Assembly (NCBI RefSeq): GCF_034521165.1
Contig: NZ_JAXHMV010000008.1
Coordinates: 372,001-436,000, forward strand
From: Thiohalophilus sp.
GTDB taxonomy: Bacteria; Pseudomonadota; Gammaproteobacteria; UBA6429; Thiohalophilaceae
Length of the DNA stretch: 64,000 nucleotides
Direction: 5' to 3'
Shown here: positions 34,350 through 43,231 of the stretch, piece by piece
Layout of the letters: each line of letters opens with the position of its first letter
How positions within the stretch are numbered: position 1 is the stretch's first letter
Program-made: the position numbers and the translations under genes
The notes under the pieces: generated by a model
Seen by the model: only the letters and a program-made list of their open reading frames with translations
Databases searched by the model: none
What the model was told of the DNA's origin: nothing

Positions 34350-35276
34350 ATGTCACCCATCGTTTCGATTAACAATCTGTCCAAGACCTACGGCAGCGGT
34401 TTTCAGGCGCTGAAAAACGTCAATCTGGACATCCAGCCGGGCGAAATTCTCGCGCTGCTGGGGCCCAATGGCGCGGGCAAGACCACGCTCATTTCGATCA
34501 TCTGCGGTATCGTCACGCCCGGTTCGGGCTCGGTGACGGTGGACGGTTATGATATCCGGCGCGATTATCGCCAGACCCGCAGCCGCATCGGCCTGGTGCC
34601 GCAGGAGCTGAGTCTGGGGGCATTCGAAAAGGTCTGGCACACCATGACCTTCAGCCGCGGGTTGTTCGGCAAGCCGCCCAACCCGGACTATATCGAGCAG
34701 GTGCTCAGGGACCTGACCCTGTGGGACAAGCGCAATAACATGCTGATGACGCTCTCCGGCGGGATGAAACGCCGGGTGCTGATCGGCAAGGCGCTGGCCC
34801 ATGAGCCCATGGTGCTGTTTCTGGACGAGCCGACCGCCGGGGTGGACGTGGAGCTGCGCCAGGAGATGTGGGCGCTGGTTTACCGGCTGCGCGCCGCGGG
34901 TGTGACCATCATTCTGACCACCCACTACATCGAAGAGGCCGAGGCTATCGCCGATCGCGTCGGGGTGATTAACAACGGTGAGTTGCTGCTGGTGGATGAC
35001 AAGCAGACCCTGATGCACAAGCTGGGCAAGCGCCAGCTGGTGATCGATCTGGAAACGCCGCTGCGGGAGTTGCCGCCTGAATTGCAGGAGTGGCCGCTGG
35101 AATTATCCGAAAGCGGCGAGCAGCTGACCTATACCTACGATCCGCATCGTACCCATACCCGGATCCATGAGTTCCTGCAGGCCATCGCCGGCGCGGGGCT
35201 GGTGATCAAGGATGTGCAGACCACCCAGACCTCGCTGGAGGAAATCTTTGTCAATCTGGTGAAGGGTAAAAAATGA
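34350..35276 (+). CDS. yadG: ABC exporter ATP-binding protein (YadG-like)
   Basis: 308 residues. Walker A is LLGPNGAGKTT (residues 37-47), the Q-loop is in LVPQELSL, the signature is LSGGMKRRV, Walker B is MVLFLDEPTAGVD and the switch His is in TTHYIEEAE. The C-terminal extension (about 225-308) is the type found in ABC-2 exporters. It pairs with the permease at 35512, although a 235-bp repeat separates the two. Substrate unknown. Confidence 0.93.
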   Translation: MSPIVSINNLSKTYGSGFQALKNVNLDIQPGEILALLGPNGAGKTTLISIICGIVTPGSGSVTVDGYDIRRDYRQTRSRIGLVPQELSLGAFEKVWHTMTFSRGLFGKPPNPDYIEQVLRDLTLWDKRNNMLMTLSGGMKRRVLIGKALAHEPMVLFLDEPTAGVDVELRQEMWALVYRLRAAGVTIILTTHYIEEAEAIADRVGVINNGELLLVDDKQTLMHKLGKRQLVIDLETPLRELPPELQEWPLELSESGEQLTYTYDPHRTHTRIHEFLQAIAGAGLVIKDVQTTQTSLEEIFVNLVKGKK

Positions 35277-35278
35277 AA

Positions 35279-35511
35279 AGGAACAGTTGGCAGTTTGCAG
35301 TTGGCAGATGGCAGTCAAAAGAGGAAGGCCGGATCAGGCAGAGTGGAACCGGGATGAACCAGGCTGGCATGCGATTAGTGGAAAGATTGCCGCGCTCGCG
35401 TTGCTCGCTCGCAATGACAGCAACTGGCAGGGTCATTGCGAGGAATGAAATAACGAAGCAATCTCTGTACACAAAGTATCAATTCGCGATGACAGGCTAT
35501 TACAAAAACCA
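35279..35511. repeat. Repeat insertion between yadG and yadH
   Basis: The block begins with AGTTGGC AGTTTGC AGTTGGC AGATGGC AGTC heptamers directly after the yadG stop. It then contains GATTGCCGCGCTCGCG and GCTCGCTCGCAATGAC followed by GTCATTGCGAGGAATG and GAAGCAATCTC, the inverted halves of a widely dispersed palindromic repeat. No gene. It separates two cistrons that normally touch. Confidence 0.8.
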
Positions 35512-36273
35512 ATGAATATTTACGCCATACGGGTGATCTACAAACACGAAATGCGCCGGGCGTTTGAGACCGTGGCGCAGAGCTTCGCCTCGCCGGTGCT
35601 GACCACGGTACTCTATTTCGTGGTGTTCGGCTCGGCTATCGGCTCACGTATCGAGTCAGTGGGCGGCGTGGAGTATGGTTCGTTCATCGTGCCCGGGCTA
35701 GTGATGCTGGCAATCCTGACCCAGAGTCTGGCCAATGCCTCGTTCGGGATCTTCTTTCCCAAGTTTACCGGCGCGATCTACGAACTGCATTCAGCGCCGG
35801 TCTCGTTCATCGAGATCGTGATCGGTTACGTGGGCGCGGCGGCGAGCAAGTCGTTGATCATCGGGTTGATCATTCTGGCGACCGCCGGGTTCTTCGTGGA
35901 TATCCAGATCGCCCATCCGTTGTGGATGCTGATGTTTTTGGTCCTCACCTGTCTCTCGTTCAGCCTGTTCGGATTCATCATCGGCCTGTGGGCGACCGAC
36001 TTTGAAAAACTGCAATTGATCCCGTTGCTGGTGGTGACCCCGCTGGTGTTTCTGGGCGGTACCTTCTATTCCATCGACATGCTGCCACCCGCCTGGCAGA
36101 CCGTGACGCTGTTCAATCCGGTGGTCTATCTCATCAGCGGTTTTCGCTGGAGCTTTTACGAGATCGCCGATGTCAGCGTGGTGTTGAGCATCGGGATGAT
36201 TCTGGGGTTTTTGATTCTCTGCCTGGGACTTGTGTGGTGGATGTTTAGAACCGGGTATCGGTTAAAACAGTGA
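35512..36273 (+). CDS. yadH: ABC-2 type permease (YadH-like)
   Basis: 253 residues, six predicted transmembrane helices, for example LTTVLYFVVFGSAIG, SLIIGLIILATAGFF and VVLSIGMILGFLILCLGLVWW. The ABC-2 signature lies in VTPLVFLGGTFYSIDMLPPAWQ and the amphipathic IYELHSAPVSFIEI, with F-N-P-V-V-Y-L-I-S-G near the end. Membrane partner of YadG; the pair exports an unknown compound. Confidence 0.92.
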   Translation: MNIYAIRVIYKHEMRRAFETVAQSFASPVLTTVLYFVVFGSAIGSRIESVGGVEYGSFIVPGLVMLAILTQSLANASFGIFFPKFTGAIYELHSAPVSFIEIVIGYVGAAASKSLIIGLIILATAGFFVDIQIAHPLWMLMFLVLTCLSFSLFGFIIGLWATDFEKLQLIPLLVVTPLVFLGGTFYSIDMLPPAWQTVTLFNPVVYLISGFRWSFYEIADVSVVLSIGMILGFLILCLGLVWWMFRTGYRLKQ

Positions 36274-36345
36274 CGAGTGGCGAGGAAACAGCAATATGCT
36301 GGCGACGCCGATCAAAAGAATTAAAGCGTCGAGACGAAAAATAAG

Positions 36346-36747
36346 TCAGAAGTCATTCGGGTTCCCGTCGATAAAGCGCCGGTAGGTGAGCAGGATTTTT
36401 CGCTTGCCGTTGTCATCAACCGTGTATTTTTTGTATTTGCCATCATCGCGCATGATCGGGTAACAACGCTGATTGCGGTTATAGGCGATGCACAGTTCGC
36501 CATGCTCATTCACCGACCACTGCAGTTCGCTCATGAGCTGGCCGTCGCGGGTACCGCGCAGGGTGCCGTCGGGTGCGTGGTAGACAACAAACTCGAAGCC
36601 CAGTTTTTCATGGCGGTATTCGACGGTCTTGTCACTGAACAGGGTTTTGACCTGTTCGGCGTTCAGGGTTTCGGCGCTGACGGCAGGCGAGAGCATCATC
36701 AGCAAGGGCAGGATGGCAAGGTAAACGGGTCTGGGAAGCGCGTGCAT
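36346..36747 (-). CDS. Small secreted protein, unknown
   Basis: 133 residues with signal peptide (ILPLLMMLSPAVSA, cleavage before ETLN). The mature part has LFSDKTVEYRHEKLGFEFVVYHAPDGTLRG and two Cys (LCIAYNRNQRCYPI) probably bonded, a small beta-sheet periplasmic domain. No family recognised with certainty. The start is at ATG 36747 because the longer frame contains repeat sequence. Monocistronic. Confidence 0.7.
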   Translation of the reverse strand: MHALPRPVYLAILPLLMMLSPAVSAETLNAEQVKTLFSDKTVEYRHEKLGFEFVVYHAPDGTLRGTRDGQLMSELQWSVNEHGELCIAYNRNQRCYPIMRDDGKYKKYTVDDNGKRKILLTYRRFIDGNPNDF

Positions 36748-36789
36748 GATGATTTTTCCGGTTGAATGCCTGGGGCTACGATAACAGGG

Positions 36790-36822
36790 AAATCGGGAAT
36801 CGGAAATCGGAAGTCGGTAGTT
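36790..36822. repeat. AATCGGG heptamer array
   Basis: AATCGGG AATCGGA AATCGGA AGTCGGT AG, strict 7-bp period. A diverged inverted counterpart (TTCCCAATCCCCGATC) lies at 37039-37054. The whole space 36748-37282 contains repeats but no gene. Confidence 0.7.
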
Positions 36823-37126
36823 CAGAGTGGGATATCCTATCCGGGTGGAGTGGCCCCCGGGTTGCGCCGGAATGCGGTAAGATGTTCGGTTAATGCCGGT
36901 TGTTTGCACCTGCCGCGTTTGCCTCCGGACTTGAACCTGCCCGCACTTGATGACGGAAAATCGAAGTTCGCAGGGTAAGTCAAGTGAAGCGGATCCACCT
37001 GAAACCTGTCGAGCCTGGCAAGTAGATTCTAAATAAAAGTTCCCAATCCCCGATCACCCCCTGTAGGGTGGAACAAGCGAAGCTGTTCCACCTGAGTCCC
37101 GGCTTTGGTAGGCAAAACTGAAAACC

Positions 37127-37254
37127 AACCACGAAGACACGAAAAAGAAAGTTCGCAGTCGTCAGATGGCAGTTGGCAGGGTTTTTATAAAAGCTTGACT
37201 ACGAAAACATAAAAGAAAAATTGATTCGTTTCGAGACTTCGTGTCTTCGTGGTT
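37127..37254. repeat. 128-bp element with perfect 17-bp inverted ends
   Basis: AACCACGAAGACACGAA at 37127-37143 and its exact complement at 37238-37254 enclose a GTCAGATGGCAGTTGGCAG heptamer array and a T-rich stretch. No coding frame. MITE-like layout, next to the end of the ROK operon. Confidence 0.8.
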
Positions 37255-37282
37255 AAGAGGTGTAAAAACCTGCCAACTGTGT

Positions 37283-38179
37283 TTATTGCGGCCAAAGCCA
37301 TGCCGCACCACGCACTCCGCTGGAGTCGCCATGTTTGGGCGGCACGAGTTTGGTATCGACCCGATCGGAGAAGACGTAGGTGGCCCAGAGTTTGGGCACG
37401 TTGTTGTACAGGCGCTGGATGTTGGACATGCCGCCGCCCAGCACGATGATTTGCGGGTCGAGGATGTTGATCACCGAGGCCAGGCTCTTGGCCAGGCGTT
37501 GTTCGTAACGTTCCAGTGAGGCTTCGGCCAGGGCGTCGCCCTGGGCCGCCAGTTCCGCGATTTCGCGGGCGGGCATGTGGCCGCCGCCGCTGAGCTGGTG
37601 GTCGAGGCTGAAGCCGGGGCCACAGAGCCAGGTTTCGATACAGCCTTTTTTGCCGCAATAGCAGTCGCGTCCCGGGTATTCGCTCGGCGTCGGCCAGGGC
37701 AGGGGATTGTGGCCCCATTCGCCGGCGATGGCGTTGATGCCGACGATGGAATGACCGCGTACGTAAACACCACCCCCCGTCCCGGTGCCGATGATGACGC
37801 CGAAGACCACATCGGCGTCCTGTGCGGCGCCGTCGGTGGCCTCGGAGACCACGAAGCAGTTGGCGTCGTTTTCGATTTTGATTTCACGGCCGAGTTGCTG
37901 TTGCAGATCGTCCAGCAACGGCTGGCCGATCAGCCAGGTGGAGTTGGCATTCTTGACCCGACCGCTGGCCGGGGAGATGGCGCCGGGGATGCCGATGCCG
38001 ACCGTGGCCGGCTGGTCGAGTTCGCGTTCCAGTTGTTTTATGAGATCGACGATCGCCTGCACGGTGGCCGGGTAGTCGTTGCGCGGGGTGTCGATCCGCT
38101 GGCGCTGTTGTTCACGGCCCTGCTCGTCGAGCAGGATGCCTTCGATCTTGGTGCCGCCCATGTCGATCCCGATGCGCAT
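37283..38179 (-). CDS. ROK family sugar kinase
   Basis: 298 residues. N-terminal ATP-binding loop IGIDMGGTKIEGILLD, catalytic Asp in IENDANCFVVSEA, GTGTGGGVYVRG as the adenosine/phosphate loop, GEWGHNPL, and the ROK zinc site CYCGKKGCIETW. It phosphorylates a hexose, with fructose or N-acetylglucosamine/mannosamine plausible. The missing flanking sugar genes leave the substrate open. Last gene of the five-gene minus operon hemW-CPXCG-rof-cupin-kinase, three bases after the cupin gene. Confidence 0.92.
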   Translation of the reverse strand: MRIGIDMGGTKIEGILLDEQGREQQRQRIDTPRNDYPATVQAIVDLIKQLERELDQPATVGIGIPGAISPASGRVKNANSTWLIGQPLLDDLQQQLGREIKIENDANCFVVSEATDGAAQDADVVFGVIIGTGTGGGVYVRGHSIVGINAIAGEWGHNPLPWPTPSEYPGRDCYCGKKGCIETWLCGPGFSLDHQLSGGGHMPAREIAELAAQGDALAEASLERYEQRLAKSLASVINILDPQIIVLGGGMSNIQRLYNNVPKLWATYVFSDRVDTKLVPPKHGDSSGVRGAAWLWPQ

Positions 38180-38181
38180 GG

Positions 38182-38541
38182 TTACTCCAGTAGTTCGGTG
38201 TCGTCGTGGGCGTAGGGGGGCGAACAGCTGCAGAGGATATGCAGCGGCTCGTCACCGATGTTTTTGATGCGATGGGGCGTGCCGGGGGCGATGGCCACGG
38301 TATCACCGAGGTTCACTTCGAACTCTTGCTCGCCCAGGGTCATCCAGCCGCGGCCCTGCGTAATGTGGTAGAGCTCTTCGCTCTGGCCATGGCGATGCAG
38401 CTGGGTGATCTCGCCCGATGGGACGATGGCCTCGGCCAGGCTCTGGTTGCGGTTGCCGTGCACATTCGGGTGCATCAGCTCGCGGATCTGCGAGCCGTCC
38501 TTGGTGGTGTAGGTTTCAATGTCGCGGTCGCGGGTATGCAT
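38182..38541 (-). CDS. Single-domain cupin
   Basis: 119 residues. HRHGQSEELYHITQGRGWM and PGTPHRIKNIG give the two cupin motifs with the H-x-H, E and H metal ligands. This resembles mannose-6-phosphate isomerase-like cupins, which would fit a sugar kinase neighbour, but may equally be a binding protein. Its ATG overlaps the rof stop by one base (TGATG). Confidence 0.87.
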   Translation of the reverse strand: MHTRDRDIETYTTKDGSQIRELMHPNVHGNRNQSLAEAIVPSGEITQLHRHGQSEELYHITQGRGWMTLGEQEFEVNLGDTVAIAPGTPHRIKNIGDEPLHILCSCSPPYAHDDTELLE

Positions 38542-38801
38542 CAGGTTTTATCCGGGTTGCAGCGCAGAATCCGATCCAGGCGAATATGGACTGTGTCGCC
38601 GCCGCTGACCGGTTGCGCGATCAAAAATTCCTGCCGGCGACGGGATTGTAAATCGAGGGGTTGCAGCAGGCCGATATAGTCCTGCCCCTGCGCATCGCGC
38701 CAGGCGATTTGCAGCCGTTGCCCGTGCATGATCCACTCCTCATAGCGGCTGTAGTCAGCACAGGAGATGGCCTGGTAGCGGTCGTCGTTATCGTCACTCA
38801 T
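38541..38801 (-). CDS. rof: Rho-binding antiterminator Rof-like
   Basis: 86 residues. YQAISCADYSRYEEWIMHGQ is the typical N-terminus of Rof/YaeO, followed by the small Sm-like beta barrel (LQIAWRDAQGQDYIGLLQPL and EFLIAQP). Rof binds Rho and blocks its RNA access, so reducing Rho-dependent termination. Overlaps the CPXCG gene by eight bases and the cupin by one. Confidence 0.82.
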   Translation of the reverse strand: MSDDNDDRYQAISCADYSRYEEWIMHGQRLQIAWRDAQGQDYIGLLQPLDLQSRRRQEFLIAQPVSGGDTVHIRLDRILRCNPDKT

Positions 38802-38982
38802 TGTCTTGTCGGGTGATGACCTCGGTCAGTTCACCGTTGATATCCACCATAACGCTAAAGTGGATCGGTCGGCAACAGACATAACAGTCTTCGATGTAGT
38901 CCTGATCGCCGGCGGAATAGTCCACGACCGTCGTGAATACCTCGCCGCAGTAGGGACATGCGATGTCGACTTCATCCAGCAT
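38794..38982 (-). CDS. CPXCG-motif cysteine-rich protein
   Basis: 62 residues. ACPYCGEVF and DCYVCCRPIHF form one zinc ribbon with C-P-x-C-G and C-x-x-C. The family is widespread in Gammaproteobacteria, always short, and without known function. It overlaps hemW upstream by 11 bases and rof downstream by eight. Confidence 0.88.
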   Translation of the reverse strand: MLDEVDIACPYCGEVFTTVVDYSAGDQDYIEDCYVCCRPIHFSVMVDINGELTEVITRQDNE

Positions 38983-40129
38983 CGGGCAAAAACCGTGCTA
39001 GCAGATCGTTAAGATATTGCCGTCCGCGCATACTGGTTTTTATAAGGTCGTTCTCCTGTTCGATCAAGCCATCGGCGAGGGCTTCCTGCAAGAGGGGCCG
39101 CAATACTTCGCGGGAGAGGCCGGTATGTTGCTCGAACAGGGCGAGTTCAAAACCGCTATTCAGGCGCAGGGCGTTGAGCATGAATTCGAATACCACCTCG
39201 GCCTCGTCGGGCTGCTGTTCGCTTTGCACAAGGTCGCGGGCCTGCAGATAATCCTGCGGTCCGCGCTGCTTGCTGCGACGCACGATCCGCCCGGCGGCGG
39301 CATCGCTGATCTTGTCGTGCGCCCCCGCGCCAATGCCGAGATAATCGCCGAATTCCCAGTAATTACGGTTATGCCGGCACTGGCGTCCGGGCCGGGCATA
39401 GGCCGAGACTTCGTACTGGGCGTAACCGTGTTCGCCCAGCAGGGCCTGGCTGCGGGATTGCATCTCCCAGACCAGATCGTCATCGGGCAGCGGTGGCGGG
39501 TGGTGATAGAACCAGGTGTTGGGTTCGAGCGTGAGCTGGTAATGAGACAGATGGGCGGGCTCCAGCGCGAAGGCATTGTGCAAATCGGCCAGGGCCTGAT
39601 CGAGCGTCTGGTCAGGCAGGGCAAACATCAGATCCAGATTGAAGTTATCAAACCCCGCCGCGTGGGCGGCCTCGGCCGCGGCAAAGGCCTGTCGGCGATC
39701 ATGAATCCGGCCCAGTTTCTGTAACGGCTCGTCGTCGAAGCTCTGGATGCCGATGGACAGCCGGTTGATACCCGCGGCACGAAATTCGGCAAACTTGTCG
39801 GCCTCGGCCGAGCCCGGGTTGGCTTCCAGGGTAATTTCGCAGTCAGCGGCCAGACTGAGCCGGGCGCGGATGCCACCGAGCAGCCGATCCAGCGCCTCGG
39901 GGGAAAACAGACTGGGGGTACCGCCGCCCATGAAGATCGAAATAATCCGACGCCCCCAGATCAGCGGCAGGTCCTGTTCCAGATCCCGCAGCAGTGTATC
40001 CACATAGGCCTGCTCCGGCAGTGCCCCGGTCAGGGCATGGGAATTGAAATCGCAATAGGGACACTTGCGCGTACACCAGGGGAAGTGGATGTAGAGTGAC
40101 AGCGGTGGCAGTGAGCGAAAGATAAACAT
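38972..40129 (-). CDS. hemW: Radical SAM protein HemW
   Basis: 385 residues. The radical SAM triad is CTRKCPYC near residue 18, followed by FMGGGTPSLF (the SAM-binding GGGTP), EANPGS and GINRLSIGIQSF, typical of the HemN/HemW family. The HemW form lacks the N-terminal part of HemN and has HNRNYWEFGDYLGIGAGAH. HemW is a heme chaperone rather than coproporphyrinogen dehydrogenase. ATG 40129 was chosen over a TTG at 40141. First gene of a five-gene operon. Confidence 0.93.
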   Translation of the reverse strand: MFIFRSLPPLSLYIHFPWCTRKCPYCDFNSHALTGALPEQAYVDTLLRDLEQDLPLIWGRRIISIFMGGGTPSLFSPEALDRLLGGIRARLSLAADCEITLEANPGSAEADKFAEFRAAGINRLSIGIQSFDDEPLQKLGRIHDRRQAFAAAEAAHAAGFDNFNLDLMFALPDQTLDQALADLHNAFALEPAHLSHYQLTLEPNTWFYHHPPPLPDDDLVWEMQSRSQALLGEHGYAQYEVSAYARPGRQCRHNRNYWEFGDYLGIGAGAHDKISDAAAGRIVRRSKQRGPQDYLQARDLVQSEQQPDEAEVVFEFMLNALRLNSGFELALFEQHTGLSREVLRPLLQEALADGLIEQENDLIKTSMRGRQYLNDLLARFLPDAG

Positions 40130-40365
40130 AGAACGGGGCAACCTGCCAATCAGGGCTTGTGAGTATCGGGAATGCTGCTAGATTAGCAGAAGTATTAGCG
40201 GCGGCGCCTCCTTTAATGCCTTTGCTGTATCCGGCAGGAAGCGGCGGGATGCGAGGGGAGCGGCAAAATCAGCGGGTCGAATAAATCGAGTAGTAAATTT
40301 AAGAAATTCACCGGCTTGACGATAAAGTTAATTGTAGTAGGGACAATAGAGTACCAAATCACCAG

Positions 40366-42990
40366 ATGGGACGATACACGCGCCAATATCTCGCCGGCCT
40401 GCTCCTGGCGATGGTATGTCAAACCGGCGTTAGCGCCGAACCTGATGAACGTCACGCTGAGAATGCCCGGCCAACGGTCGTGGCCGTTTTTCCCGAGCGC
40501 TTTCCGCCGATCTACAACATCACGGTCAACAATTTGCCGACGGGTTTCGGCATCGAAATCATGGAGGAGGTCGCCTCGCGGGCCGGGGTGAAGGTTAAAT
40601 ATGTTCCGGTCGCCTCCTGGGACGCGGCCTTCGCGCAGCTGAAAAGCGGCCAGGCGGATATGATTCCCAATCTGGGGGTCACCGAGAAACGAAAAGCCTT
40701 CGTCAACTTCACCCGCCCGATCAACAAGATACCCGTCTCGTTACTGGTGCTGGAGGACAAGGGGCTGTTCGAACGCTTGAGTGACTTGAGGGGTTCGCGT
40801 TTTGTTGTCGGTGTTGTGAGGGATAATGTCGGGATCAGGATTTTGAGTCACGAACCGACCATCAGAAGCCGTGAATATCCGCATCTGGCGGATGCCTTGC
40901 TGGATCTGGCGACAGACAAGATCGATGCAATCATCTATCCGGCACCCATCGCAAAACACCTTGCCAGGAACCTGCGGCTAAAAGGCAGCCTGCAGGCACT
41001 GGGGGAGCCGCTGCGTGAAATCCCCCGGGCGATCGCCGTGAATCAGCAACAGCCGGAGCTGGCGCAAAAGCTTGACAGGGCATTGCAGACAGTTCTGGCA
41101 TCAGATGCCTACAAGACAACTTATGCCCGCTGGCATCCGGAGCCAGTGTTCTGGGATCATCGGCGCGTTGCCTATCTGGTCATGGCGCTGATGGTTCTGG
41201 GCGTGCTGGCTTATGGCTACTTCCGGTTCAACGTATTACGACGAATAAACAAGGAGCTGGCGACCACCAATGCGTTCGTTAATACCGTGCTGGACATTTC
41301 CGCGGAAGGGATTTTGACGCTAAATCGAAATGGCATTGTGCTGACGGTCAACAAGGCGGCGGAGAAAATTTTTGGGCGGAATAAAGCCAGCCTGGTTGAA
41401 CACAGCATTGTCAGTCTGATGCCGGAAATGGAGGCCAATGAGTTCAGCAAAACGCTCGAATCTTTTGATAGTGAATATCAGATAAAGAAAAATCAAAATA
41501 TTGAGGGCCAATTCAAGGAGTATCGAATCAAAGCCAACGATGGCCGCCTTCATTTCATTAAGATTGCGCTGGATATGGCGCAGGTAGAAGGGGTTCAGTA
41601 TTTTATCTGTACCGTGCAGGATGTCAGTCAGCTGCGTGAAGCACAGCAGTTGACGGATTTTTATATTACCCATGATCCGATGACCGGGTTGATTAATCAG
41701 AACGGGTTTTCAGTACTTTTGGAAAGCTTGTTGTCACAATCAAACCGCCATAAGCGGAGTTTGTCCTGCCTGAATATAGATGTCGAACGAATGCATACTA
41801 TTAATAATACCTATGGATATACGGGTGGTGACGAGGTGCTCATAGAGTTTGCAAAACGCCTCGACGAGATAATAAGAACCAGTGATCTATTGGCCGCCTA
41901 CGACGACAACCTGCTTGTTCGGGCAGGGGGAAACCGGTTTGTAGTGATATTGCCGGAAACTGATCAAACAGGCGCGGTTTATGCCGGTAGCAGAATTATT
42001 TCTGCTATTGAAATGGAACCCTTCGTTGTTAATCAGGATAAAATCAACATCACCTGTAAAATTGGTGTAGCAACGTATCCAGAACATGGAGCTACGCCGA
42101 ACGAATTACTGACGCACTCGGAGGCGGCTCTGCGCAGTGCCAAAGCCGATGGTCAGCAGGTTATTCATGTTTATGTGAAGGAGGATGACGAAGGAGAAAG
42201 GAACAGGGAAGTCTGGATTGACAGAATTATTTCCGGCATAAGAGAGAATCGGTTTTTCCTGCTGTTTCAACCCATTCTCGAAATACAATCCGGAAAAGTG
42301 ACTCACTATGAAGCCCTGGTGCGCTATAAAGGACCGGATAACAAGATTATTTTGCCGGGTGAATTTATCCCTGTGGCAGAGCAATATGGCCTGATAAAGA
42401 AAATTGATCGACGGGTGATGGAGCTGGCCATCACTCATCTGGCAGGCCATAATGCCATAGGTTCTGATATTTCCATTTCCATCAATCTGAGCGGCGCAAA
42501 TATCGGTGATCCCGAGCTGTTCGCATGGCTGGAAACATTGTTCGAGGAACAGCAGCTGGATCCGGGGCATCTGGTTTTTGAAATTACCGAGACGGCGTCG
42601 CTGCACAGTATCAGCGCGGCACGTTCGTTTATCGATTCAATTAAAGCGCTCGGTTGTCAAATTGCGCTGGATGATTTTGGAACCGGCCTTTCCTCATTTA
42701 CCTATTTGCGAAATTTTCCGGTGGATATTTTGAAAATCGATGGCTCGTTTATTCGTAATCTGCCCAATAGCGAGGAAGACCGGGTTATGGTTCGCTCGAT
42801 GGTGGATGTGGCGCACAGTCTGGGAAAACGGGTGGTGGCGGAATTTGTCGCCACCGAAGAGATATTCAATATCGTCAAGGACTTTGGCGTGGATTATGCG
42901 CAGGGCTATTTCATCAGCAAGCCCATAGAACTGGAGAAGTTCGTGGCAAGTAACAATTCATCGCCCTCCCTCGCCCGTCAGGAGAGATAA
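40366..42990 (+). CDS. Periplasmic-sensor PAS-GGDEF-EAL protein with degenerate GGDEF
   Basis: 874 residues. A signal peptide (about 1-24) precedes a periplasmic solute-binding domain (about 36-260: GFGIEIMEEVASRAGV, MIPNLGVTEKRKAFVNFT). A membrane helix follows at ~268-288, a PAS domain at ~305-425, GGDEF at ~440-600 and EAL at ~625-865. The GGDEF site reads AGGNRF, so cyclase activity is unlikely. EAL keeps YEALVR, INLSG, FEITE, LDDFGTG and KIDGSF, so phosphodiesterase activity is likely; the last Glu of the AEGVE motif is Ala (AEFVATEE). It probably lowers c-di-GMP in response to an amino acid-like ligand. Confidence 0.92.
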   Translation: MGRYTRQYLAGLLLAMVCQTGVSAEPDERHAENARPTVVAVFPERFPPIYNITVNNLPTGFGIEIMEEVASRAGVKVKYVPVASWDAAFAQLKSGQADMIPNLGVTEKRKAFVNFTRPINKIPVSLLVLEDKGLFERLSDLRGSRFVVGVVRDNVGIRILSHEPTIRSREYPHLADALLDLATDKIDAIIYPAPIAKHLARNLRLKGSLQALGEPLREIPRAIAVNQQQPELAQKLDRALQTVLASDAYKTTYARWHPEPVFWDHRRVAYLVMALMVLGVLAYGYFRFNVLRRINKELATTNAFVNTVLDISAEGILTLNRNGIVLTVNKAAEKIFGRNKASLVEHSIVSLMPEMEANEFSKTLESFDSEYQIKKNQNIEGQFKEYRIKANDGRLHFIKIALDMAQVEGVQYFICTVQDVSQLREAQQLTDFYITHDPMTGLINQNGFSVLLESLLSQSNRHKRSLSCLNIDVERMHTINNTYGYTGGDEVLIEFAKRLDEIIRTSDLLAAYDDNLLVRAGGNRFVVILPETDQTGAVYAGSRIISAIEMEPFVVNQDKINITCKIGVATYPEHGATPNELLTHSEAALRSAKADGQQVIHVYVKEDDEGERNREVWIDRIISGIRENRFFLLFQPILEIQSGKVTHYEALVRYKGPDNKIILPGEFIPVAEQYGLIKKIDRRVMELAITHLAGHNAIGSDISISINLSGANIGDPELFAWLETLFEEQQLDPGHLVFEITETASLHSISAARSFIDSIKALGCQIALDDFGTGLSSFTYLRNFPVDILKIDGSFIRNLPNSEEDRVMVRSMVDVAHSLGKRVVAEFVATEEIFNIVKDFGVDYAQGYFISKPIELEKFVASNNSSPSLARQER

Positions 42991-43105
42991 AAAGAGAGCC
43001 GAAAGGCCCCCCCCCGTTTCCCGCTACGGGAAATGGATTTACAACGAGAACAGAGCAGCGTGGCGAAGTGGCGCATGGGGCTATTGTAAGCCAAACCCGC
43101 CGGGA

Positions 43106-43226
43106 AGTGACGAGGTACGAGGGACGAGTTACGAGGAAATAAAAACACCGGAACTTCAGGTTGTTCAACCTGAAGTTCCAGTATTAGGGGGTGGGCTTGT
43201 GACTCGTCCCTCGTCACTCGGCCCTG
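43106..43226. repeat. Heptamer-bounded element enclosing a terminator
   Basis: Left arm: GACGAGG TACGAGG GACGAGT TACGAGG. Right arm, inverted: GACTCGT CCCTCGT CACTCGG CCC. The 43140-43179 terminator hairpin lies between them. The same layout recurs downstream of gmk. Upstream, after the EAL gene, a nine-C tract and a TTTCCCG-CTA-CGGGAAA hairpin (43017-43033) are also present. Confidence 0.75.
43137..43179 (-). terminator. Rho-independent terminator of ompW
   Basis: GGAACTTCAGGTTG and CAACCTGAAGTTCC form a perfect 14-bp stem with a two-base centre (43150-43179). On the minus strand it is followed by GGTGTTTTTATTT. It lies 50 bases after the ompW stop. Confidence 0.85.
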
Positions 43227-43231
43227 TATTT

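Noticed and set aside
43011..43033. C-tract plus TTTCCCG-CTA-CGGGAAA hairpin considered as terminator of the EAL gene
   Set aside because: No T-run follows on the plus strand; kept only as a hairpin remark.
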